Position numbers and translations under genes: made by a program
Notes under the pieces: model-generated
Database searches by the model: none
What the model was told of the DNA's origin: nothing
What the model saw: the letters and a program-made list of their open reading frames with translations, nothing else
DNA from: CAYJHC01 sp964370075
GTDB taxonomy: Bacteria > Bacillota > Clostridia > Peptostreptococcales > Anaerovoracaceae
Reading direction: 5' to 3'
DNA length: 25,552 nucleotides
Assembly: GCA_964370075.1 (NCBI GenBank)
Contig: CAYJHC010000016.1
Coordinates: forward strand, 1 to 25,552
In this document: positions 7,186 through 14,862 of the stretch, piece by piece
How the letters are laid out: every line of letters starts with the position of its first letter
Position numbering within the stretch: position 1 is the stretch's first letter

Positions 7186-8592
7186 TTACTCTTTATAATA
7201 TCCACCTATGTATCCATCTAACGTCCATGTCGGCACTGATCCTTCTTCATAATATTCACTTATGACAATAGGGTTGTAAGTAAATTTTAAAGACGTAGTT
7301 CCCATATTATATTCAAAATTATCAACCTTAATTTGTCCCTTAACTTTAGGGGCCCATCCACTAATCTCTATTGTAGAGTCTTTTTCTCCATATGCCCCTA
7401 AATTACTTTCCCCCGGAAGATATAGTTTCCCTCCCTCTTCAATATAAAATAAAAGTTTTGGTGATGTTGGCTCTCCATCTATTTCTTCCATATTTAAAGT
7501 GTAGCCCGCTACTATTAGCGTTTGTCCTTCTTTTATAACGATAACCGCTAGATCTTCTGGATCTACACCGCTGATTTTTTCATTTATGTCTTCTATTAGC
7601 GTATATCTATCAACTTCATAGTAAGCTCCCGAAACTAAGTTACCTGTTGTTGGAAGTTTTGCCGCAGAATAATAATTAGCCCATTGAGGCTTCTCCATGT
7701 TTAAGTAAAGCTCATTCATCCTATCTGTAGTTTTTTTCAGTCCATTATATGTTGACGCTGTTAATTTATAGTCATTTTCACCTTCTATGGCCTTATATTC
7801 AGTTCCCACTAAAGTTACAGTTGAAAGCTGCACTATAGGCGACCCAGAGGTTGTTGAAGGAGGAACCTGATCCTTTAATAGGGTTAATGTCCCATCACTA
7901 GTGTAGAGACTTCCTCCTATTTTCCAAGAAGAATATAGCTGTGTATGGGGTGTTTGGCTACTGGTACCCGTAGAACTTTCATTCATAATAACCATCCCAC
8001 CACCGACTGTTATTCTATCCTGTTTTGCTTTCGTCGTTCCAGAATCTAACTCAGGAATATTTCTTACTAAAAGACTACTTTTATCTCCCAACAACTCCAT
8101 AAACTGAGGTTCTTTTAAGTGTATGTCCAATCCAGGAAACATTTCTGCAGAAGCATCCTTATAATCTCTTTTCATTCTTAGTTTTAACGTCACCGTACTA
8201 GATTTATCATTTTTAGAAGCAGTAACTGTTATTACATATAAATCTTCTTCTATATATTGTATATATGCCTCATCTATATCTCCCATTTCAGTGTCTGGTA
8301 ATACTATTGAACTTACAGGCAGTTTTTGCTCTGGAACCTTCAAAATCGCTAGTACCTGCAATCCTAACTCTCCAGTTTCATCAGACATTAGTTCATATGC
8401 AATAGTGTCGCATACGCTTTTCGCCGTATAGTAAGCCTGCCCTTCTTGATTTTCATTGGAGGCTTTTGTGGTAAACGAAACAGAGGCTGTTAAAACTGCT
8501 CCAACTAGGACAATTCCAACAAGCATTAATATTAGCACATACAGTAGTGCACTTCCTTTTTTATTGTTTAATATTAATTGTCTCTTTTTCAT
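7186..8592 (-). CDS. Large PilX/GspK-like pilin component
   Basis: The 468-aa protein starts MKKRQLILNNKKG|SALLYVLILMLVGIV: a short basic leader, Gly at the predicted cleavage point and one membrane helix. Mature position 5 is Tyr, not Glu, as in GspK/PilX-type proteins that cap pseudopilus tips. The sequence after the helix (NQEGQAYYTAKSVCDTIAYEL) is typical of the PilX N-terminal region. The rest is a large Ser/Thr/Gly-rich beta-type region without a family I can name. It lies 18 nt after pilO and upstream of two minor pilins, a position comparable to the PilK-type gene of other clostridial pilus loci. The start has only a weak A-rich ribosome site. Confidence 0.65.
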   Translation of the reverse strand: MKKRQLILNNKKGSALLYVLILMLVGIVLVGAVLTASVSFTTKASNENQEGQAYYTAKSVCDTIAYELMSDETGELGLQVLAILKVPEQKLPVSSIVLPDTEMGDIDEAYIQYIEEDLYVITVTASKNDKSSTVTLKLRMKRDYKDASAEMFPGLDIHLKEPQFMELLGDKSSLLVRNIPELDSGTTKAKQDRITVGGGMVIMNESSTGTSSQTPHTQLYSSWKIGGSLYTSDGTLTLLKDQVPPSTTSGSPIVQLSTVTLVGTEYKAIEGENDYKLTASTYNGLKKTTDRMNELYLNMEKPQWANYYSAAKLPTTGNLVSGAYYEVDRYTLIEDINEKISGVDPEDLAVIVIKEGQTLIVAGYTLNMEEIDGEPTSPKLLFYIEEGGKLYLPGESNLGAYGEKDSTIEISGWAPKVKGQIKVDNFEYNMGTTSLKFTYNPIVISEYYEEGSVPTWTLDGYIGGYYKE

Positions 8593-8610
8593 AAATTTAT
8601 TTTCTTTCTA

Positions 8611-9267
8611 CTATGCCTTTGGCAAAGTATCTACCCTTAGGGTAACATTAACAGTTCCATCAGAATCTCCAGCGCTAGTTACTGAAACTGATTCAATAGA
8701 AATATACTTTTCGCTTGACAAATTACTTATAAATCGCATACAGCTTTGTAGGCCACCACTCGCTGATATAGATACGGTAGTTGAGCTTATGCTGCTACTA
8801 CCTGATTGTGCAACTGCCTGCTCATCTGTAGCTACTTCACCCTCTGTCAAAGTTTCTTCTGTTGCTTCAAGGCCTTCCTCAGCCAAGGGTTCTGTTTCTG
8901 TAGCCTCAGTTACTGGAGCCACTGTCTCTTCGCTAAAGTTTAAGGTAAGCGGTGTTACCCCACTATCTTTTGCTATATTTGTAATTAGCATGTCTATTTC
9001 ATAATCTTCTAGGTAAGGGCTAAAAGTCTTCTTTAGTGTTTCATTAGTTTTCAAATTGTCTGCATAAATATCATCTATATTTGCACTTGCGGCAATCTCT
9101 GCTAATACTAGGTCTCTCTCTATCTCTTGATCTGTTATGCTAGTCCTTAGCTCAGAATTTTTTGCTATTAACGGTGAAATAACATACATATAACCAACTA
9201 TTATTACTGCCATAACTATTACTACAGCTAATAATTTTTTCTCTCTATCTGTTAGTCTTGCTATCAT
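8611..9267 (-). CDS. pilO: Type IV pilus inner-membrane platform protein PilO
   Basis: I start at the ATG at 9267 (218 aa, MIARLTDREKKL), because GGAGGGGAG lies just upstream, inside the last codons of pilMN; the longer frame to 9330 would overlap that gene by 62 nt. One transmembrane helix (LLAVVIVMAVIIVGYMYVI, about residues 12-30) is followed by a coiled-coil (IAKNSELRTSITDQEIERD) and a C-terminal ferredoxin-like half (GGLQSCMRFISNLSSEKYI). This is the usual PilO plan, which pairs with PilN in the membrane. An unusually acidic, Glu/Thr-rich linker separates the two halves. Only 1 nt separates it from the pilMN stop codon, implying translational coupling. Confidence 0.8.
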   Translation of the reverse strand: MIARLTDREKKLLAVVIVMAVIIVGYMYVISPLIAKNSELRTSITDQEIERDLVLAEIAASANIDDIYADNLKTNETLKKTFSPYLEDYEIDMLITNIAKDSGVTPLTLNFSEETVAPVTEATETEPLAEEGLEATEETLTEGEVATDEQAVAQSGSSSISSTTVSISASGGLQSCMRFISNLSSEKYISIESVSVTSAGDSDGTVNVTLRVDTLPKA

Positions 9268-9268
9268 A

Positions 9269-10687
9269 TTACTCCCCTCCCTGGATGGTTCCTGTAATAG
9301 TGAAAGAATATCCACCCTCTGCAGAACCACTGCTATAACCTGAATATGTTACTTGAGAAAACATTCCACTATTTCTCAAATTTCTCGTATATGAAGCAGC
9401 GCCATCCTCTGTCTCAGAAACACCATTTAAATTTATTGTTTGCGTCTCTTGCGCATAATCTATCGAAGTTATTGAATTAGTTGAGCCTGCTAATGACCAC
9501 ACTTTATCTATATCTACATTGGCAATGTAGTTTGTATTTTCTATATTAGTTATTGCATTTTGAATTGTTGTATTCTCATCCTGCAGTGCTCTATTTGCTT
9601 CTACTTTTTCAATATCTATATTTGATGTGGCCTCGGCTTCTTGAATTTCATTGTTAATGCTATCCAAATTTCCACTTAACACAAGGTTTGATATGAATAA
9701 TCCGCCTGTAATTAGTAAAAACACAATAATTGTTGCCCCTGGGATTATTATTAGCTTACTTAGTTTCCCTCGGTCTTCACGCTTAGCCTTCTTTTCAAAG
9801 ATTTTAAGTTCCTCAAAAAAGTTGACATCACTTTGATTTTTTTCTAGTACATATGAATTTATTGTTTCAATGGAGTCCGGATTTTCACCAATTGAGGCTA
9901 GAGCAATAGATCTAATATCAATACCAGACTCAGCCTCTTGTTCTAGCTTAATTACCTCTCCAATAGTTTTAGAATCAAAACCAACATAATAACTACTTGT
10001 TATAGCAGTTTCCATTTTTTGAGTCCTACTGAATTGAATAATATTAGCTAGTTTTTCCGTTATCTCCCTATAAAAATAGTCTGTTCCTGTATCTCCTAGC
10101 AGCCTGTTTCTTCCAGCAAATATAAATAACCCTTTTTCAAACAACAATGAAATTAGTGTGTTTTCTTTCATTAAGTTAAATATGAAAGTTTCGCTAGCTA
10201 GGGCTGGATTTCCTTTTACATACTTGATTATACAGTTAACCAAGGTGTCAATTTTGTCAACCTTAAACCCAACTGCTTCGGCAAGATCCATATAAGCTCT
10301 TACCTTTTCATATTCCATAGCATATGTAACCGCTATTAAGGAGTCCTCTTGCTTCTCTACCACTCCTGATATTAGAAGGTCTTCCTTATTTGCCCCATAA
10401 GCAAATTCATCAGCCATGAGATTTTTAATTTGCTTTTTCTTTAATTTAGGGATTTCACTTCTTTTGATTTGTATATTACTGCTATCTAACACAAGAGATA
10501 CGGGCCCTGAAATTTCGCTCTTATATTCTAAAAGCTTTTCAATTATCTCTCTGCTATCAAATATTACCCCATTTGCAGTAGTTCCCTCTCTAAGGGGAAT
10601 TTCAATTACCGTAGGGTTTTGGTCACCCTTCTTTGCACTTTTTTGAATTATTACTTTATCATTTTCAAAATATAAAATCGTCTTCAC
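9269..10687 (-). CDS. pilMN: Fused PilM-PilN assembly protein
   Basis: The 472-aa protein combines a PilM-like cytoplasmic domain (residues 1 to about 300) with a PilN-like part: a basic stretch, one membrane helix (IIIPGATIIVFLLITGGLFI, about 310-330), a coiled-coil and a C-terminal ferredoxin-like domain ending in GTIQGGE. PilM and PilN are separate genes in most Gram-negative bacteria; a fusion is described for C. difficile. The PilM half lacks the usual DIGSxxxK phosphate-1 signature (it begins YFENDKVIIQK) and the second DIG motif, so ATP binding is doubtful. The start is GTG at 10687, with AGGTGG just upstream. It lies between pilC and pilO. Confidence 0.8.
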   Translation of the reverse strand: MKTILYFENDKVIIQKSAKKGDQNPTVIEIPLREGTTANGVIFDSREIIEKLLEYKSEISGPVSLVLDSSNIQIKRSEIPKLKKKQIKNLMADEFAYGANKEDLLISGVVEKQEDSLIAVTYAMEYEKVRAYMDLAEAVGFKVDKIDTLVNCIIKYVKGNPALASETFIFNLMKENTLISLLFEKGLFIFAGRNRLLGDTGTDYFYREITEKLANIIQFSRTQKMETAITSSYYVGFDSKTIGEVIKLEQEAESGIDIRSIALASIGENPDSIETINSYVLEKNQSDVNFFEELKIFEKKAKREDRGKLSKLIIIPGATIIVFLLITGGLFISNLVLSGNLDSINNEIQEAEATSNIDIEKVEANRALQDENTTIQNAITNIENTNYIANVDIDKVWSLAGSTNSITSIDYAQETQTINLNGVSETEDGAASYTRNLRNSGMFSQVTYSGYSSGSAEGGYSFTITGTIQGGE

Positions 10688-10702
10688 ATTTCCACCTCAC
10701 AT

Positions 10703-11887
10703 TTATACAGCGCTGTAAATAGAGAATAACGGAATCATTACTGCTATAGCAATTATTCCAATACCTATGGCAAGGACAACAATTGTCACAGGCTCAATTA
10801 ATGATATTAATTTTTGAATTGCCATTTCTGAGTCATAATCAAATGTATCTGATAGCGACACAAGAAGTTCTTCTAGCCTTCCAGATTCTTCTCCAACAAA
10901 TATAGCTGAGGTAAGTTTTCTATCTAACCCATCAATCTGCTCTAACGACTCCCCCAAGCTGCTTCCTTCTTTTATTCTTTCGCAAGCATCTAATAATTGT
11001 TCTTTAATATATATATTATTTACAACTTCCGCACTTATTACTAACGCCTCAACCATTGAAACTCCACTGCTATACATGGAACTTAATGTACGTGCAAATC
11101 TTTCAGTATATATAACCTGCATCAATTTCCCCACCTTAGGGAATTTAACTTTCTGTCTATCAAACTTCTTCTTTACTGCTGGTTGTTTCAGCAACCATAT
11201 CACAAATACAGTTAGTAAAAATACTCCACCTAGAATAACATACCAGTAGTTTATTATGCCATTACTTATTCCCATAATAATTTGCGTAATTAATGGCAGC
11301 TCCAACCCTTCGAAAAGATCAAATATTGTAGGCAATACTCCTACAAATAGGATTAACGTTACCGCTAATGCCACCACTGATAGTATAATTGGATATGTAA
11401 AAGCTAGCTTAACCTTTGATGTTGTCTTATGCTCTTTTTGAAAGTAATCTGCTAGCTTAGCGAAGGATTGCTCTATCGTTCCTGAGGATTCCCCTGCTCT
11501 TACTAGATTTATCATAAGTGGAGGGAAAATTTTTCCGCATTTTGCCATAGATTCAGATAAACTCAGGCCACTATTAATATATTCATGTAGCTTTCTATAA
11601 AGTCTTCTTTTTTTTGCATCAATCTCTCTGCCTTCAAGTATCTCTAAAGCTTTCATCATTGGAACTCCTGCATCAAGCATGTTTCCCATTTGCCTTGCAA
11701 AATCCGCTGCCACATTTGGCTTAAGTTTTTTCTTAAGATCTTGCGGGCCCTTCTTCTTTTGGGCAGATTTCAAGTAGAGACCTTCTCTTCTCAATGACGA
11801 AAATAGCTCTTGCTCATTTTCAGCCTGCCTAACTCCCCTAGTTAGGTTTCCTGCTATATCAGTTGCTGTATAGCTGTAGTTGTTCAT
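10703..11887 (-). CDS. pilC: Type IV pilus platform protein PilC (GspF family)
   Basis: The 394-aa protein has the N-terminal YSYTATDIAGNLTRGVRQA segment and two GspF repeats. The repeats are marked by FARQMGNMLDAGVPMMKAL and, later, FARTLSSMYSSGVSMVEAL, each with a GESSG or GEESG motif (NLVRAGESSGTIEQ, IFVGEESGRLEEL). Three hydrophobic helices are visible (around 165-190, 215-240 and 365-390). PilC is the integral membrane platform on which PilB and PilT act. The ATG at 11887 is preceded by TAGGAG. It follows pilD by 12 nt. Confidence 0.92.
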   Translation of the reverse strand: MNNYSYTATDIAGNLTRGVRQAENEQELFSSLRREGLYLKSAQKKKGPQDLKKKLKPNVAADFARQMGNMLDAGVPMMKALEILEGREIDAKKRRLYRKLHEYINSGLSLSESMAKCGKIFPPLMINLVRAGESSGTIEQSFAKLADYFQKEHKTTSKVKLAFTYPIILSVVALAVTLILFVGVLPTIFDLFEGLELPLITQIIMGISNGIINYWYVILGGVFLLTVFVIWLLKQPAVKKKFDRQKVKFPKVGKLMQVIYTERFARTLSSMYSSGVSMVEALVISAEVVNNIYIKEQLLDACERIKEGSSLGESLEQIDGLDRKLTSAIFVGEESGRLEELLVSLSDTFDYDSEMAIQKLISLIEPVTIVVLAIGIGIIAIAVMIPLFSIYSAV

Positions 11888-11899
11888 ATTTTTCTCCTA

Positions 11900-12676
11900 T
11901 TAAAACATCAAATTAAGATATCCATCTATTATCTCTCCCCCAAAGAGAAGTGCAACAAAGGAACCTATTGCTAACCATGGACCAAATGGAATATGAGTCT
12001 GTTTCCCCTCATCCTTCCGCTTGTTTTTTAAAAGGACTGCAGTAGCTACTGCTCCCCCCATTATTATTCCTATAAATGTTCCCACTAGCGTGCTTTGCCA
12101 CCCTAGTATAAACCCCATTACAAACATTAATTTAACATCCCCGCCTCCAAAGGAGTCTGGAATTATAATTATTAAAAGAAAAAGTGGTAAGCTTACTGCA
12201 AATGCTCCTATTATTCTAGATAGAAGAGTTACATCCTTGTCCCATATTGCGTAAGCAACTGCTATCGGTATTAATGCTATCACCAAGCCATTGGGAATTA
12301 TCATATGGTCAAAATCTATAGCTGATATTGATATTAGTATAGCAGCAACTGCCATGGCTAATACTGCCTTTATGTCAAAACCTTCTACTAAATATGCTAC
12401 CAAAAACATTACCCCTGTAAGGAGCTCAATTAATGGATATCTTGCTGATATCTTTGCCCCACAGTTTCTGCATTTTCCCCTCAGTATTAAATAACTAATA
12501 ACTGGAATAAGGTCATAAGCTTTGATTGTCGCATCGCAACCTGGGCATTTTGACCTACCTTTTGCAATGGAGACCTCTGCTGGCACCCTATATATTACCA
12601 CATTTAAAAAACTTCCTATAATTAAACCTAGGAGGAAAAAATATACTCCTATCATTATCATCGTAATTTCAATCAT
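11900..12676 (-). CDS. pilD: Prepilin peptidase PilD (A24 family)
   Basis: This 258-aa membrane protease cleaves prepilin leaders and usually N-methylates the new N-terminus. It has the N-terminal domain with two CxxC pairs (CPGC at 44-47 and CRNC at 69-72), as in bifunctional PilD proteins. The aspartyl protease residues are present in SAIDFDHMIIPN (near D121) and GGGDVKLM. Several membrane helices follow. AAAGGA lies ahead of the ATG at 12676. It sits between the pilin genes and pilC, so enzyme and substrates are made together. All five pilin-like proteins in the operon are likely substrates. Confidence 0.93.
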   Translation of the reverse strand: MIEITMIMIGVYFFLLGLIIGSFLNVVIYRVPAEVSIAKGRSKCPGCDATIKAYDLIPVISYLILRGKCRNCGAKISARYPLIELLTGVMFLVAYLVEGFDIKAVLAMAVAAILISISAIDFDHMIIPNGLVIALIPIAVAYAIWDKDVTLLSRIIGAFAVSLPLFLLIIIIPDSFGGGDVKLMFVMGFILGWQSTLVGTFIGIIMGGAVATAVLLKNKRKDEGKQTHIPFGPWLAIGSFVALLFGGEIIDGYLNLMF

Positions 12677-12700
12677 TTTTTTCCTTTTCGCTAATTAATA

Positions 12701-13252
12701 TTAAGGTTGATTTACTTCTTCTATAGATACTCTATCTCCTGAAGTTGCAGCCTCTGGTGCAATAGTCACTTGATATTCTCCAGTTGAGTCTATATATTTA
12801 AATCCTTTAATCTGAGATTCCTCTTCTTCCGACCCTTCATACCTAGTAATAGTTGTTATTTTCCCTGATACTAAATTCTCTAAGCCTGCTATTTGTAAAA
12901 TTGCCTCTGTGGCAGGGTTATCTTGGTCTCCAAGATCTATTGTAAGAGATTCACTTAATTGATCAGCAATAATGCTAGTATTATTTTGGTAATCTTCTAT
13001 TAATGCAACTTGGGTTGCTAAATATACAGCTGTAGCCTCATCTTCAGCAGCAGCTTCCTCAGTCCACCTTTGATATGTAGACATGCCTACTACTCCAGTT
13101 CCTGCAAGAATGGAAATTATAGTAAGTACTACAGCAATTTCTACTATAGTAAAACCCTTATTATTTAATTTGCCACTTTTTTTTGGACTCATCATTACTC
13201 TAATTCTACCCTTCGATTTATTGCTTCTTTCTTGTTTATATTTGATCTTCAT
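12701..13252 (-). CDS. Type IV prepilin (second pilin)
   Basis: The protein carries a canonical prepilin site NNKG|FTIVEIAVVLTIISILAG, with Phe at mature position 1 and Glu at 5, then an alpha-1 helix and a small globular acidic domain (mature part about 150 aa). The 183-aa reading from 13252 gives a long leader; in-frame ATG codons at 13195 and 13192 would give a more usual leader of about 13 residues. Neither start has a strong ribosome site, so the start is open. The protein lacks disulphide cysteines. It lies between pilA with the assembly gap and pilD. It could be a second major pilin or a minor one. Confidence 0.82.
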   Translation of the reverse strand: MKIKYKQERSNKSKGRIRVMMSPKKSGKLNNKGFTIVEIAVVLTIISILAGTGVVGMSTYQRWTEEAAAEDEATAVYLATQVALIEDYQNNTSIIADQLSESLTIDLGDQDNPATEAILQIAGLENLVSGKITTITRYEGSEEEESQIKGFKYIDSTGEYQVTIAPEAATSGDRVSIEEVNQP

Positions 13253-13266
13253 TCTTAAGAATTCTT

Positions 13267-13361
13267 TTAGAATTTTTCAATCATGAATTTTATTACACTT
13301 TTTAAATTTTTAAATACTACAATTTCCAAAACCATTGGAGGTTCAATAGCTTTGGAAAATG
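13267..13361 (-). other. Unassigned sequence between the assembly gap and the second pilin gene, with a hairpin
   Basis: These 95 nt adjoin the N block. One minus-strand frame stays open to a TAA at 13267 (ending KSVIKFMIEKF); another stops within 15 codons (LNLQWFWKL). Neither clearly looks like a pilin C-terminus. TTTCCAAA (13323-13330) and TTTGGAAA (13351-13358) can pair, with an inner ATTG/CAAT pairing, to form a hairpin. It may lie in the 3' untranslated region of pilA. Confidence 0.4.
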
Positions 13362-13461
13362 NNNNNNNNNNNNNNNNNNNNNNNNNNNNNNNNNNNNNNN
13401 NNNNNNNNNNNNNNNNNNNNNNNNNNNNNNNNNNNNNNNNNNNNNNNNNNNNNNNNNNNNN
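13362..13461. other. Assembly gap of 100 Ns
   Basis: Exactly 100 Ns interrupt the pilA gene. A round 100 is the usual placeholder for a gap of unknown size, so reading frames must not be joined across it. It truncates pilA after 84 codons and could hide further pilin genes. Confidence 0.97.
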
Positions 13462-13713
13462 CGAATATGTACCTACTGTTTGTGATGCAGTTATATCAAT
13501 CTCACCAGACTCTTCAAATACTGCGTCAGTATAAGCTGTTCTAGCTACTGCAATATACTTTTGCTTTTCTGCTTCATCAATATATCCAGTAATTGATGGT
13601 ACTGCAATTGCTGCTAGGATAGCTAGGATAGCAATAACTACGATTACCTCCATTAGTGTAAATCCTTTTTTGTTCTTTCTTGCCTTTTTAATTTGGTTCA
13701 TAAAATTCTTCAT
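13462..13713 (-). CDS. pilA: Major type IV prepilin, 3' part lost in assembly gap
   Basis: Eighty-four codons are visible from the ATG at 13713, preceded by AAGGAG with about 10 nt spacing. The leader is basic (KKARKNKKG) and the processed N-terminus FTLMEVIVVIAILAILAAIAVPSI (given here as FTLMEVIVVIAI then LAILAAIAVPSI) is textbook: Phe1, Glu5 and Pro22. The alpha-1 helix continues into EAEKQKYIAVARTAYTDAVF. Of all pilins in the operon this one best fits the major subunit by sequence and by place just after the motor genes. The C-terminal half falls in the N block; any reading that continues through the Ns is unsupported. Confidence 0.88.
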
Positions 13714-13798
13714 ATTTTCTTTTCTCCTTCTTAATTTAATAAAATTTTATACTTATTTATTTATGCCTTTCGGCAAATTTAACTTATTAGTTGTAACC

Positions 13799-14848
13799 CT
13801 ACATTTGGGATTCTAAATCATGCTTATCGTCTGTTTTCTTTATGGCCTCCTCTCTAGTAATCAGTCCAGCCCTAACTAACTGAGCTAAATTTCTGTTCAG
13901 GGTACACATTCCTGTCTTTCCGCTTGTCTGCATACTTGATCTTAGGTGATGCGTCTTCCCCTCCCGTATTTGGTTTAAAATTCCATCTGTTGCTACTAAT
14001 ATTTCAAAGGCAGCTATTCTTCCTTCTCCTGCTGCCAAAGGAACTAATTGCTGGGAAACTATTCCCTTTAGAACTCCTGCTAGCTGTATTCGTATCTGCC
14101 CTTGACTATGAGGGGGGAATACATCTATTATTCTATCTACTGTGCTTGATGCTCCTGTTGTATGTAGTGTCGATAATACCAAGTGGCCTGTTTCTGCTGC
14201 AGTTACTGCTGCTGCAATTGTTTCTAGGTCCCTCATCTCTCCTACCAGTATTACGTCGGGATCTTCTCTAAGAGAGCTCCTTAGCGCACTAGCAAAGCTT
14301 TGAGTATCTGCACCAAGTTCTCTTTGATGCACTATCGATTGCTTATGTCTATGGACATACTCTACCGGGTCTTCAATTGTGACAATATGTCCTTTTCTTG
14401 TTTGATTAATGTGATCGATCATCGCCGCTAGTGTTGTTGACTTACCACTTCCTGTAGGCCCTGTTATGAGAACAAGTCCTCTAGGTTCCTCGGCAAACCC
14501 TTTAATTACTTCCGGAAGCTTAAGATCTTCAAAAGTCGGAATATAATTATTCAAAAGCCTTATTGCTGCGGCTAAATGTCCTGCCTGTTTATATATATTT
14601 ATCCTTTGTCTTTCCCCTGTAGGAAGTTCATTTGCAAAATCTAAGTCATGTCCTTCTTTAAGCAATTTTTTTTGCTTTTCATCTAACATGCTTAAAATAA
14701 TTTGCTCGACCTCCCCCTCTTCTAGGGTAATAGGGCTTTCAAATATTTCTCCATCTTTTCTAAAAAAAGGGCTCTTATTTACTGTCAGGTGAATATCGCT
14801 ACAGCCAAAGTCTCTAGCTTTTCTAACTATTTCGTTATATCTCTCCAC
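13799..14848 (-). CDS. pilT: Type IV pilus retraction ATPase PilT
   Basis: The 349-aa secretion ATPase has the PilT N-terminal segment GCSDIHLTVNKSPFFRKDGE, Walker A GPTGSGKSTTL, Asp box EDPVEY, Walker B LREDPDVILVGEMRD and His box GHLVLSTLHT. PilT powers pilus depolymerisation, hence twitching. The motif known as AIRNLIRE reads GILNQIRE here, keeping Asn and IRE. It is followed by SSMQTSGKTGMCTLNRNL, a usual PilT ending. The start is GTG at 14848, chosen because GGAGG lies 5 nt upstream. It begins 14 nt after the pilB stop codon. Confidence 0.95.
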   Translation of the reverse strand: MERYNEIVRKARDFGCSDIHLTVNKSPFFRKDGEIFESPITLEEGEVEQIILSMLDEKQKKLLKEGHDLDFANELPTGERQRINIYKQAGHLAAAIRLLNNYIPTFEDLKLPEVIKGFAEEPRGLVLITGPTGSGKSTTLAAMIDHINQTRKGHIVTIEDPVEYVHRHKQSIVHQRELGADTQSFASALRSSLREDPDVILVGEMRDLETIAAAVTAAETGHLVLSTLHTTGASSTVDRIIDVFPPHSQGQIRIQLAGVLKGIVSQQLVPLAAGEGRIAAFEILVATDGILNQIREGKTHHLRSSMQTSGKTGMCTLNRNLAQLVRAGLITREEAIKKTDDKHDLESQM

Positions 14849-14862
14849 ACATTCCTCCCTCT

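Noticed and set aside
8456..9004. Plus-strand open frame of 182 codons
   Set aside because: It is antisense to the PilX-like gene and pilO, has no ribosome site and a Ser/Val-rich composition that mirrors the opposite strand.
9268..9330. Longer N-terminus for PilO beginning at 9330
   Set aside because: It would overlap pilMN and bury the GGAGGGGAG ribosome site that serves the ATG at 9267; the extra residues do not look like PilO.
13267..13713. A continuous 148-codon pilin reading across the N block
   Set aside because: The 100 Ns are a placeholder of unknown length, so the frame on the right side cannot be joined to pilA.
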